64,000 bases of DNA, taken from the NCBI GenBank assembly GCA_036873135.1, contig JAPTYO010000007.1:3516763-3580762 (forward strand), written 5' to 3'. Source of the stretch: Clarkia xantiana subsp. parviflora. Taxonomy: Eukaryota; Streptophyta; Magnoliopsida; Myrtales; Onagraceae. Of the stretch, positions 1-10,782 are shown piece after piece (within the stretch, counting starts at the first letter, position 1; each line of letters begins with the position of its first letter). Made by a program: the position numbers and the translations under genes. The notes beneath the pieces are model-generated. The model searched no databases, was not told where the DNA came from, and saw only the letters and a list, made by a program, of their open reading frames with translations.

Positions 1-709
1 CTGCATTCATCAAATATAAGAAGCAAGGCAAAGTGTACATTACCATCATTTGTGCATCACATTGGAGACGAAGAAGAAGATGAAGAAAACTACCTGTGCA
101 ACAATGGAGTCGCCTTTGTAGATGGTGCAGGACCTCTGGAAAGGGAAGCCTTTCATCTTATAACTAGGGATAGGGCCAATGGAGGTGCTGCTGCAGTTGA
201 TTTCATCTTCAATTTCACCCAAAACCAGAAATACATCAAACTCAATTCTTTTCAGGCTGCTTCTTCTTCCCTCCACGGTACATATCACTTCCTTCTCTAC
301 ACCATCCTTCTCTTTCAACACTTTCCATGATCTCTTGGATTTCTGCAATCGGCAATAAACACAAGCCCTAATCAACTAGCTAGCGTGGTCGGACTCGAAT
401 TAATTAAGTTGAATTACAATTTAAAGCAGATGAAGAAGGGTTTCGGAATGCAGCAACAGTAAACTCAACTAGATCGCGCTCCACAGAGAGAAGGGGTTCC
501 CTTGCAGCATCAAGAAGAAGAAGCCTCCGCTTACACTGAGATGATTCTGACACGCTAAACAATAGATTACCGGAGGAATCGCAGAATCCAAGCTCGCCGC
601 CGGGAAGTCCAAGATTGGAACAGTGCTTCTTCGATACAAACAAATCTATCGGAATCGCCATGGCCATAGTTGTTGTTGGGTAAACTCCACCGCGATCGCA
701 ACTTCCCAT
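1..709 (-). CDS. LURP-one-related (LOR, DUF567) protein, 3' end cut by window edge
   Basis: Two coding exons are visible on the minus strand, 470-709 (start ATG at 709) and 94-342, joined in phase 0 (GAT-CTA / AAA-TCC) by an intron with GT at 469-468 and AG at 344-343. A second donor follows base 94 (CAG|GTA). The CAG acceptor of that intron appears to be exactly at bases 1-3, so the remaining exon(s) lie outside the window. The protein runs from an N-terminal beta-rich region with GELGFCDSSGNLLFSV, through RSWKVLKEKDG, to CTIYKGDSIVAQ, the order seen in LOR proteins (tubby-like beta-barrel fold). LURP1 in Arabidopsis is induced by oomycete infection; most family members have no defined biochemical role. 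The family call is firm; the subfamily is not resolved. The Arabidopsis LOR gene At2g30270 is next to RDM4 (from memory), as here. Confidence 0.8.
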
Positions 710-1185
710 TTATCGTCGCTGCCTGGATTCTGCTCTCACAACCAAACCGTTTTGAGTTCGAGAAAAAGGAAAGAAAGAGACAACCACTTTGACCTCCAAG
801 TCATATGAACTTCTAGATTTTAAAATCATAACACGCATTTATAAATTGGTATTCCAACTAATTTTTCTGACTTTAAGTACTTAAGAGTATCAGAATGTTT
901 TAAATTTGCAAAATGTACATTTTAAATTATGTATAAACTTAAAAAATACATAAATGATATTTGTTTTTTAATGGTTTTACATGACTATATTCTTTAAATA
1001 TATTTTATTATTAAATTTTGCAACAGGCACTAATAAGATATTATCAGTAATTATAAATTGAATTAATATATAAATTAAAAATGATTATGTAATACATAGT
1101 ATATTCCTTAAATTTAAGTAATAGGTTATGTAAAAATAAATGGGTCCCATGACACGTTTTTATACATTTTATATAAAAAAATATG

Positions 1186-1236
<51 letters not shown>

Positions 1237-1819
1237 TAATACTATATAATATCATTGTGATGTTCTAAGAAGTTTAAATTGTTGCACTGTCACTTTACGC
1301 ATACATTTTGTACCCTAGATGTGATCACTAAGGATAAAAAATAATCTCTTAGATTCAGATTAATTTAATTTTATAATGTTAATTAATTATTTATTTTTTA
1401 TAGTGGTTTAAGGTTTATGTTATAGTTTTTAAAGTATTTTTCACATTACCGAAAAAATAATCTTTGGAATTTACTTTAATTTAACTTTATAGTGTTAATT
1501 AATTATGACATAATCTTCATATAGTAGTTTAAGGTTTATAATATAATCTTTATAGTTTATATATATATATTTAACTTTATATATATATTTCACTTTATTC
1601 GAAAATAATATTTATCTAAAAATAATATCTACAAATTAATAGAATAAAAATAATATCTACAAATTAATAGTGTTAATTAATTATAATATAATCTTTGTAT
1701 ATTGGTTTAAAATTTAAAGTGTCGGAGTCCAGAATAACACTTGTTCGTATCGAATCAGCTTGAGATTGGACACCAAACCGATTTGAGAATTGAAGTCTGG
1801 AACTAACTAATTTGATAAA
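710..1819. other. AT-rich intergenic region with (TA)n run
   Basis: Upstream side of the LOR gene. About 1.1 kb of AT-rich DNA with a pure (AT)n microsatellite at 1188-1234 and short partial direct repeats around 1350-1700 (GTGTTAATTAATTAT and GTTTAAGGTTTAT recur). I see no coding potential. Confidence 0.6.
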
Positions 1820-2447
1820 GGGATAGAACCTAAAACTGTCTGAATTTTGACATGAGTGTTAATTTGGTGTCTCAATTTTAAACGGTGATATTTGGATCCA
1901 ATTTTCAGTTTTTTGCCTATTGGTTTTTCGTTAGTTTTTTAGTTAAATTTAACAGACTTACTTGAAAAGACAATTTTGCCTATTTAAAAAAAAAAAAAAA
2001 CAACTGACAATACGGCCACCCACCCCGACTCTGGCCACCCACCTCCATTCGGTCGGAATCAGTCGTAATCGGCCTTAATTGACCGGGAATCGGTCGGAAT
2101 AGGACGTAATCGGCCTGTATAGCCCTAAATCGGCCGTAATCAGTCGGAATAGTCCTAAATCGGCCGGGATAGCTCTAAATCGACCGGGAATCGGTCGGAA
2201 TAACCCTTAATCACCCGTAATTGGCCTTAATCGGCCAGGAATTGGCCGGAACCCTAAGCCGAATTGGCTGGTTGGGGGTACTTTTGGAATTTTGAAAATT
2301 GGCCACTCACGTGACCAGATTCCGTCCAAATTAACCCAAAAATAGACGGAGACACCAAATAGCAACATATTTGAAAATTCGGATAGTCATTCTAAACCTC
2401 AGACATCAAACTGACACATGGATCAAAATTAAGACAGTTTTTAGAAC
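1820..2447. mobile_element. degenerate palindromic (foldback) element, Mutator-like design
   Basis: The left end (GGGATAGAACCTAAAACTGTC) is an imperfect inverted repeat of the right end near 2415-2447 (GACAGTTTTTAGAAC). Inside are the family hallmarks: TTCGTTAGTTTTTTAG on the left, CACGTGACCAGATTCCGTCC and ATAGACGGAGACACCAAAT on the right. The core at about 2020-2270 is rich in a roughly 20-bp degenerate unit (AATCGGCCG / AATCGGTCGG / CCCTAAATCGGCC). No clean target-site duplication is left, so this looks like an old insertion. Element class is inferred from the better preserved copies at 2786, 4013 and 17504. Confidence 0.5.
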
Positions 2448-2785
2448 ATTTTTTTCTCTCAACCATACTAATTCTAACATATTTGAACGGATTCAAAACT
2501 TTTTTTTTCCCGGCCCGATCTGAACCGGTTCAATCAGTCCGTCTCCGTTCATATCGGTTTTTTTCTTTCCATCCTTGGACCTTGGCCAAATCCCTCGCCT
2601 TTCCATCCGGGTCGTCTAACTACTTCTATGTCTATGTCTTGAAGGTGAAGACCAAAGGCTACATACCTCAGGTTCGTTGTGTTCAGTTACTATCTACCAC
2701 TTCAAAGAATCATACAAAGTTAACCATCTCTAGGTAAACCAGACATCTAGTTTAAGTTTCTATTAGTAAAACTTTATTATTTTTA
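2448..2785. other. non-coding spacer between two foldback elements
   Basis: About 340 bp with no convincing gene. It ends in the 9-bp target duplication TTATTTTTA (2777-2785) of the next element. Confidence 0.5.
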
Positions 2786-3630
2786 GGGTCAATAACCTGG
2801 GAGAAGTCTGAAGTTTGACCCTTGTGAATTTGAGAGGTCTGAAGTTTGAAATGGTGATAACAAAGGTCTGAAGTTTCGACTTGTAGATAATAGAGGTCTC
2901 CGTTAGTTTTTTCCGTTAAAACTGACGGAAGTTGGTCATGTGCATTGCATGTGACCAGAAATAAAAAAAATTCCAAAAATACCCTTCTTGCATATCACAT
3001 GATTGAATGAAAAGACGAAAATGCCCTTAAGGCCACCACCCAACTCCAGCCACCACCACGGCTCCGGCCGGCCACTACCCAACTCCGGCGACTACCACTC
3101 TCTCCGGCGACCACCACCCTCTCCGGCCGGCCACCACCCTCTCCGACGACCGCCACCACGGCCCCAGATCGGAGCCACCGGGCTCCGATCGGAGCTATGT
3201 GGCTCCGATTTGGGCCCAATCGGGGCCGGTGGCTCCGATTTGGGCCCAATTGGGGCCGTGGTGGCGGTCGTCGGAGAGGGTGGTGGCCGGCCGGAGAGAG
3301 TGGTGGTCGCCGGAGAGAGTGGTGGTCGCCGGAGAGGGTAGTGGCCGGCCGGAGCCGTGGTGGTGGTCGGAGTTGGGTTAGGTTTAAATTATGGACAGGG
3401 GTATTTTTGTCATTTCATCTTTATATTAATTAAACTTTTTATTAATTCAAATATTACAAAAGGGTATTTTTGACATTTCACACGGTTCTGTTAAATTTGA
3501 CAGAAAATTTGGACGGAAAACCTAAAAATCACAAAGTCCAAACTTCAAATCTCAGTTATCACCATTTCAATCTTCAGACCTCTCAAATTAACAAGGGCCA
3601 AACTTCAGACCTCTCCCAGGTTATTGACCC
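2786..3630. mobile_element. foldback Mutator-like (MULE) element A, 845 bp, 9-bp TSD
   Basis: Starts GGGTCAATAACC and ends GGTTATTGACCC. It is flanked by a perfect 9-bp direct repeat TTATTTTTA at 2777-2785 and 3631-3639, the size made by Mutator-like transposases. Each arm carries GGTCTGAAGTTT or its variants about every 35 bp, then CCGTTAAAACTGACGG and a CATGTGACC box. The core (about 3030-3380) is GC-rich and is itself an inverted repeat built of CCGGCGACCACC-type units, so both strands show long but meaningless reading frames. No transposase is encoded, so it is non-autonomous. Confidence 0.85.
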
Positions 3631-3639
3631 TTATTTTTA

Positions 3640-4003
3640 TTCATTTCACAAGGATGTGGTTTTCCAATGTTATAGATGCATTCTCGGAATGCATTTAATT
3701 GTGTTGCTCAATAGGTATTGCATATTTAAATAGGCACATTAGATATTTCTTTATTAGTGCTTTCATATATTTACACTCACTGTTCAAGACTTGAGATCTT
3801 CAATCTGGATATATTTCAGTTGTTATATGAAATTTTTCTGCTTTGATTGAATTATTTTTCCCCAAACAGACCATATATCGTTTTCCAATACTAATTAGTT
3901 ATCTTTGAGTTATTTCAAGTCCCCAACTATTGCAGTTATGGATACCTTGAATTTAGAAAATGAAAGAAGACGACGACTAGGTCTTTGAGTAATTTTTTTT
4001 AGG
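3640..4003. other. non-coding spacer
   Basis: About 360 bp of AT-rich DNA between elements A and B. No gene recognised. Confidence 0.5.
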
Positions 4004-4012
4004 AAAGTTATA

Positions 4013-4832
4013 GGGTTAAGAATACAATAGGAGTTTGAATGTTTGCACATGTTGCCAAAAGAGGTCTGAATTGAAAAATGATATTATTAAGGCTTGAATT
4101 TTCATGTTTGTATTTTTTCGGGTTTCCGTCCAAATTTTCTGTTAAATGTAACGGAATCACGTGAAATGACAGAATTACCCTTTTGCAATTATTATACAAT
4201 TTATCAGTTTAATTAATGAAATGTGAAATGTCTAAAATACCCATGCACACTAATTATGCCCTTAAGGCCACCACGGCTCCGGCCACCGCCCCGGCGACCG
4301 CCACCCCGACTCCGGCGACCGCCAAAAAAGCTCCGATCGGAGCCAGAAAAGCCCCGGTCGGAGCCACAAAGCTCTGATCGGGGCCACGCCACAGAGAGCT
4401 CCGATCTGGAGCACTGTGGCCCCGATCAGAGCTTTGTGGCTCCGACCGGGGCTCCAAAGCTCCGATCGGAGCTTTTTTGGTGGTCGCCGGAGTCGGAGTG
4501 GTGGTCGCCGGAGCTGGGTGGTTGTCGCCGGAGCCGGGTGGTGGTTGCCGGAGTCGGGGCGGTGGTGGTCGCCAGAGCCGTGGTGGCTTAAAGGGTATTT
4601 TCATCTTTTTAGGTCAAGCATGTGAGGAGCACACTTTGGTCGGAGGGCATTTTCGGGTTTTCAGTTTATTTTCGGTCACATGCTTCTTTCCGTCAATTTT
4701 AACAGAAAAAATAGACGGAGACCTCTCATATAAACATAACTCAAAATTCAGACCCTTAATAATATCATTTTTCAATTCAGACCCTTTTGGCAACATAGGC
4801 AAACATTCAAGTCCTTATTATGTTCTTAACCC
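4013..4832. mobile_element. foldback Mutator-like element B, 820 bp
   Basis: Ends are GGGTTAAGAA and TTCTTAACCC. Flanks AAAGTTATA (4004-4012) and AATATTATA (4833-4841) match at 7 of 9 positions, a decayed 9-bp target duplication. The arms carry GTTTGAATGTTTG-type phrases, TTCCGTCCAAATTTTCTG, TAACGGAATCACGTGA and CTAAAATACCC. The core (about 4265-4590) is a GC-rich palindrome (CTCCGATCGGAGC, CCGGCGACCGCC). Its outer arms are close to those of element C at 17504-18210, so the two belong to one subfamily. Confidence 0.8.
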
Positions 4833-4841
4833 AATATTATA

Positions 4842-5512
4842 TTATGAGACTTGTATATGAGAGTGATTCCTCTGTAAAATGTAGATGGATGTTGGAGGTC
4901 TAAAGTGGACAAAGTGTTTGGATATTGGTGTGCAAGTTGTAATGACATTGTATATACTTGGTCATGATGAGAAGAATCGAGTCAACAACAATGGTCTGCC
5001 CATAACAGATACCTCAGGCAAGACCGAGACTCCCTTTGCGTCTTGTCTACGATGCATCGTATAAGGACTACATCTATTACATCTGCGGGACTGGAATAAA
5101 ACAGCCTGACCCGAAGATTAACTGTCCCAAGAAATCAATTTCTGGATATGATCTCAACTACCCGTCTCTGCAGATTTAACGACACCATGACAGTGATGAG
5201 GACAGTAACCAATCTGGTCTCATTGCTGTGTCTTTCTAGCATAAGCTGATTATTTACTATACTCAAAAGGATTGGTCCATTAAATGGACTAGATGAAACA
5301 TAATATGTTAGTAGGGTATGTCTCCTTTTTTCTCAATACAGAATAAACCCACTATTCTCTAATAATATATTTACTATAGAAGTCAGAACAACATATCTGT
5401 AACACTTTGATATGCAAAATGGAGAATGCAACTGTTCTCCAAGCTCATTGCTCAAGTCATGCAATCATATAGTGGCTGCTTTTAGCATTTGTGGATAATA
5501 AAATCACTCTCC
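4842..5512. other. intergenic, downstream of the PPR gene
   Basis: About 670 bp 3' of the minus-strand PPR gene, probably including its 3' UTR. No other gene recognised. Confidence 0.4.
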
Positions 5513-6543
5513 TTATGGGAGATCCCTCTTCATCCTAACGCGTTCCCCTTTAAAATGAATGTACTTGTATTTACATTGGTACCTTTGAAGGAACATCTTT
5601 CGCTTCTCTTCTTGACCTAGTTTCTGGAATGCACGAGCTACTCTCCTAACTGTATCTTCATCTGGCCGTACACCAAGCTCTTCCATGTCACCAAAAACCT
5701 AGTTCGCGGAGATTGTAAATAATATTCACAACCCTTAAAGCAACAAAAGAACAAGGGAGAAACACCCACACACCTCTATTATTTTGTCTTGCATGTCATG
5801 GTGATCGTACAAGGAGATCATCCTAGAAAATAACCGCTTCGAGATGGAGCGTGTATGTGTATGCAGAATCATGTTCCACAATGATTCGGCCTCATCTGCT
5901 CTTTGGTCCATATCAAATGCCAATAGTAGCATATCATATGTCCCCATTGTTGCTCCTTGGCCTTTGCTCAACATCCACTTCGCCACCTAATAGCACTAAC
6001 CAATATCAGTTTACTTCATTACCCAAAACGGTTTTAGAAACAATAACACATTTCTCAAGTTGATCCATGTTGTCAACATAGTTATATATCTGAAGAGTAA
6101 CAGAAGTACAAGAGTTGTACTTGTATTAAACGTAACCACTGATTTCTCTGTCTCAATATCCTCAGAGCCTTAGAAGCAGCAATTAAAGGAAACTCTGTTT
6201 CCCAAGCCGTCCATTGATCCAGTGCTCGATAAACAGCCTCTTTCTCGTTAGGAAGATCAGAGATCTAAATAATAAAGTAAAATGAAATGTGAAACCACAA
6301 TTGCAGGGGCAGATAACATTTTCCATCGAACATATGACATCAACTGAGCTATATATTGAAGACAGAAGAAGAGAGTATTTATTCTTAAGTACCAAATAAA
6401 AAGATATGTTTGTGCATCAAACATAAAAAATAAGTCATGATCTTACAACATTAAGAAGATGTCGGGCCTTTTGACCCGACCCAGCTGAATCTCTTTTCTG
6501 CGAGAGTCGCTGCTCCATCTTCCCAATATTTGTCACTGGCCTC
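5513..6543 (-). CDS. PPR protein resembling At4g18975 (organellar), 5' part uncertain
   Basis: Four in-phase exons on the minus strand: 6447-6543, 6121-6264, 5774-5986 and 5513-5698 (stop TAA at 5515-5513). They encode KRDSAGSGQKARHLLNV, then ISDLPNEKEAVYRALDQW, WETEFPLIAAS, VAKWMLSKGQGATMGTYD, DEAESLWNMILHTHTRSISK, FGDMEELGVRPDEDTVRR and a C-terminal YIHFKGERVRMKR. This is the short-PPR signature I associate with At4g18975; related short PPR proteins act in plastid or mitochondrial RNA processing. Exon 6447-6543 starts with one base of a split codon, so at least one exon lies upstream. A candidate is a short ATG frame starting at 8679 (MRLWNVFLRALNF..., transit-peptide-like), with an hAT element at 7230-8546 between it and the body. 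Product call is solid; the start is not. Confidence 0.8.
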
Positions 6544-6811
6544 CTGCATCAGACTTAAATATTCAGACCCTACCAGATTATGCAAATTGATGAATACATG
6601 AATAAAGGCCCAAGGGAAACTTCCATAACATCTTCTTGAAATGCAACTTCAAGATAGTCACAGAACATCACATAGATAAACTTTAAAAGAAAACCACAAA
6701 AGGATAGTCAAGTTGGATGCCATGAACAACTTACTTAGTAATGCTGTTGGAATCGCGCTCAGAGTCTTTGCTTTGCTTGTGGAAGCACTTTGTTTTGAAT
6801 ACATATCTTAC

Positions 6812-6948
6812 CTTAAAAGCAATAAAAATCAATTCAGTCAGAGGATTCGTAAACTGAGAGTTCAAGATAGACAAATATTCTTGGTGATCTTCGTTGTACA
6901 CACAGAATAACTGGGAAGTTTCTGCAATTTGAGAATCCACAGCGGTGC
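6812..6948 (-). other. possible additional exon, product not recognised
   Basis: Minus-strand open frame containing TSQLFCVYNEDHQEY and FTNPLTELIFIAFK, ending at a good donor (AAG|GTAAGA at 6812/6811). The 5' limit is arbitrary. It could be an exon of the PPR transcript, of an unrecognised gene further upstream, or chance. The alternative minus frame opens with an ATG but stops early. Confidence 0.25.
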
Positions 6949-7229
6949 AACAATTTTCTCACTAACCATCTAATCAGCCCAGAATACTAATAATAACATT
7001 AATAATATTAATAAAACAAAAGAATGCATAAGCAACTGAGTGCATAGTATCATTCTCAACTTCGTGAAAAAACCTGATTCTCTCTTATAGATGGTCCGCG
7101 GTAACATAGCCAGACCTTGCTCCCAGAAACCAGCATTGGATTCTTCTTCAGATTAAAAAACAGCATCAAGCAGCAATAAAGGCATTTCCTTCAACTTGAC
7201 ACCTGCAACACTGTATATGTTGCATATCA

Positions 7230-8546
7230 CAGGGTCCGGAGGGCAGTTGCCCCCTCTGAAATTTTCAGAAATATAAATAATACCCTATACAATTGGATGA
7301 TATTCACTTTTGCCCCCTCTGATTTTCAGATTGCCCCTCCTGGTTTTCGAATTACCCCCCACTAAGTTACACTTTGCCCCCGTAGAATTTCTTAATACCC
7401 CTTTCACGTAAACAAACACACTTTCACAAAAGTACAAGAAACAGAATTAACAGATTGTCAATACACACTCATTAAGCAAAGAACAAAACTAGCTTTCTTG
7501 AAGAAATACTATCACTAAATTAGAATGTAAATTTTCAGAAAGTACAAATTCATAATACATATGTACACTGTTACATCATTTTGGGTTTTGGTTTTCCCAA
7601 ATTTACAAGTCCTATATCAACAAAATAGAAATAATTTCTGTAATCTGAAAGATGCTTCCCACAAAAAAAATTTCTTGAAGCTCCATCAATTTGAAGTTCA
7701 ATAGTTAAAACATCGGCTGAAATTTTCTATTGAAGATCAAACTGAAGCAAGATACTCAAGTCATAAACTCCAGACAATTAGCTTTCAATCAAGAAAGGTA
7801 CCTTCGTTTTCTTCTTGCTCTCTTCAATTAGCAGCTTGATTGCCTTCGTAAACACAAAAAATTGAATGCATGCAGATATGGTTAGTGGTAGAATAAAAAT
7901 TTAGGGGAAGAATAGATTGAATTGCATGATATATAGTCTAAAATTGAGATTTGAGGGAAGAGAAAGACAGCTACGGCTTAAGTATACAAGATGAGCCGCT
8001 GAGGATATGAAATTAGGCTGGGAGAGAAACGCCGCTTGAGGAACAGAGATCTCCTTTGCTAGGGAAAGAACAACGGAGAATTTATCTCCTAATTAGTGCA
8101 GAAATAATTATTACATTACAATATATATAGTTATATATGTATATTCCTACTAAATGGGCTTTGATTTATTAACTTTAGCCAAGATAAAAACACTAATTTT
8201 CATAAAACACATATTTATTTGTTTTATCATCCATAAAAAAATGTGTTTAAATGGAAATATTTTGTCGAAATTTTTGCCATTTTTATTTGTCAATTATACA
8301 ATTTGGCAAAAAAAAAAAATTGGTACGAACTACAAGATATAAAAAAAAATTATTATTTCATTGATATTTTGAACAAATAATTACTTTATTTTAAAAAAAA
8401 ACATGTAAAATAAATTGAGAAATGTTCAAAATTAAGTGAATAATTCAAAAAACAATTTGATTTCGAATTACAAAAAAAAATATGTATAATTTTTTTTATA
8501 TACGTATTTGCCCCTGACAAATATGTATAAAGCTGGCTTCGTCCCT
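7230..8546. mobile_element. hAT-like non-autonomous element, about 1.3 kb
   Basis: Left end CAGGGTCCGGAGGGCAGTTGCC and right end GCTGGCTTCGTCCCT read inward as related CAGGG... termini. Just inside are GCCCCCTCTGA-type phrases on the left and TTGCCCCTGACAAATATG on the right, a sub-terminal style common in plant hAT-type repeats. Flanking octamers GCATATCA (7222-7229) and GCAGATTA (8547-8554) agree at 6 of 8, compatible with a decayed hAT target duplication. The interior is AT-rich with no intact transposase. It lies upstream of the recognised PPR exons. Confidence 0.55.
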
Positions 8547-9748
8547 GCAGATTAGTGAACCAATTTAGTTGGTTTGGTCACAAAAGCAATTCAGATGGGG
8601 AATTTCGGCCACTGAAATGGTCTAATTTCAACGATGGAGTAAAATTAAGGGCACGGAGGAAAACATTCCATAGACGCATTTTCACAAGCAATTGTCGGGC
8701 AACATATTAATTCAGCTCAAAATATTACAATGCAATCATTAAAAGCGGTGAATGACAGTCGGCAACACTCTAGATGAAGAACAGTAGCGTATGGATTTTC
8801 AGACGGTGAATAACATTGGAGGATTGTTTACCAGCGAAGCGAACCAAGAGATATGTGTAGGAGTAGTACAAACAAAAATTGGTCCAATTTAAATAGTTGT
8901 TTTTCATGTACCTTAATATGTTCGAGGATTTGCAAATATTCAACTGAAAGGCGTGCAGTTAAATTGCCTGATCCACTCTGTTCTTCAGTCAAGTTGTGTT
9001 GAAATGATATGGAGTAGAGAGTTACTGAAATTTGAAGTACCAGAAGGAACACAGAAACTTGGATCATGCTTCAGCCGTTCACAAAGCATGGGCCAGTCGA
9101 GATTTTCTAGGGCTGGGCATGGTTCGGTTTTGAGCCGAACCGGTTCAGATCCGAACCATAACCGAATTTTAGGTTCAGTTGGTTTTCTATACCAGGTAAG
9201 AACCGAACCGGATTTTAGGTCCTAGAACCGAACCATAGCAGAACCGGTTCTAAACCGGTTCGAACCAGTTTTGAACTTTTTTTATTTTTTAATTACTAAA
9301 ATTCAAAATACACATCCAAATTGATAATTCATAAGCAATCCACAAATTTGAAAAATACAAACTATAAAGACAATTGATCGTTTCAGATTAGAGAGTATCA
9401 AAGTCTAAATTACAAACAATCTAATAATATAAAAAAAGTCAAAATATTTAAAACATAAATGTCGAGACTTTAAACGACGTCAAGAGGTGTAACTCAAACT
9501 TCAAAAGTGCAGCAAATCTCTGGTTGAAAAAAATACAAACTATTTGTATTTTAAGTGAGTTAATCTATCATATCAGTTAAAATATAGAACTATTTCTAAG
9601 TTAAGTTTCGAGTTCAAAAGTGAACTCAATTGATTATAGAATTATCTAGGCTAACATAATATATAATAACTATATATAAGTAAACAAACATGCTATGACC
9701 ATCTATATATACAATATGAACCAAACTCAAATAGTGAAGGATCTATCC

Positions 9749-10782
9749 TATGGGTGTAAACAAGTCAAGCTACTCGTGAGTTGCTCGAGATCGGCTTGGT
9801 CGATATTCAAATTCGACTCGCTAAATTTCGAGTCGAGTCGAGATTTTTCTGATACCGAGTCGAGTTCGAGTTCACTGTTACTTGACTCGAGAGGCTCGCA
9901 AGCCTAATCGAGCTTTTTTGTTTTACCTATTCGAGTCGAGTTCGAATTTGAATTTTTCGAGCTTTACGTAATAATATTATATGTGTATAGGCTTGGGCAT
10001 AAAAACCGGTCCGGCCGGACTGGTTCGGAACTGGTCTGGAACCGGACCGTTTGGAACCGGTCCGGAGTGAACCGGTCCAAATTGGACTGGTTTATAACCC
10101 CTAACTTGGAACCAGTCCAAGGGGTATACCAAACCAGTCCAATAAACCAGTCCGGACCGGACCGGTTTTGAACCGCTTTTTAGTAAAAAAAAAAAAAAAA
10201 AAACGTTTTGACCGATATTTTTTTATTTTGTTTTAAAAAACCCGATTTTTGACCAGTTTTGACCGGTTTCTGACTGGTTTTGACTGGTTTTGGACCGATT
10301 TTTATTGATAAAACCGGTTCGACATACAAAACCGGTCCAGAACTTGTTTTTTTAAAACACAGTCCAAAACCGGTTCTGGACCGGTTCTGGACCGGTTCAA
10401 ACCAGTCCAGTTTTTTTTAGACCAACCTAAGCCAAAAAAAAACCCTAGTTATTATTGGACCGGACCGTTTAAAACAGTTCCGGTCCGGTTCGGAACCGGT
10501 TCGGCCTGAACCGGTTCAGTGCCCATCCCTATATGTGTATATATTGAGTCCAAGAAGAATTCGACTCGTGTTCGTGCCAAAAACCTAATCGAGTCGAGTT
10601 CGAGCTCGAGCTAAGGTGCACCATTTATAATTTAATTGAATTTTTTAACCTTATCGAGACGAGTCGAGCCGAACTCGAACACATCAAGTATGGCACTGAA
10701 TCGAGCTTGAAAAATTAAGGCTCGGTTGAGTTAGAGTAAACTGAGTCTAGTTTTCCAGATACTCGGTTCGTTTATAGCCCTT
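9749..10782. mobile_element. middle element of the nest (TATGGGTGTAAAC ends)
   Basis: Ends TATGGGTGTAAACAAGTC and TCGTTTATAGCCCTTT are imperfect inverted repeats. The interior is made of CGAGTCGAGTTCGAG-type units on both sides. Target duplication is unclear (4 of 8 at best), so the exact borders are uncertain by a few bases. It is interrupted by the inner element at 9988-10531 and lies inside the outer one. Confidence 0.65.
9988..10531. mobile_element. inner hAT-type MITE, 544 bp, perfect 8-bp TSD
   Basis: Ends TAGGCTTGGGCATAAAAACC and CAGTGCCCATCCCTA, flanked by TATGTGTA at 9980-9987 and 10532-10539 (perfect). Interior consists of ACCGGTCC / GGACCGG units on both arms. Terminal sequence is related to that of the outer element, so the same hAT-type family inserted at two different times. 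Confidence 0.85.

Noticed and set aside
3003..3433. Overlapping open frames of 60-112 codons on both strands in the GC-rich core of element A
   Set aside because: Low-complexity frames produced by the mirrored CCGGCGACCACC units; no splice or start context and the same pattern appears on both strands.
4223..4860. Pro/Arg- or Val/Gly-rich open frames of 60-127 codons in element B (and 17705-18092 in element C)
   Set aside because: Repeat-derived, palindromic, and inside transposons with defined ends.
8560..8680. Plus-strand frame reading GEFRPLKWSNFNDGVKLRARR
   Set aside because: Short (about 48 codons), no start or splice context; the minus strand of the same stretch has the more plausible ATG frame.
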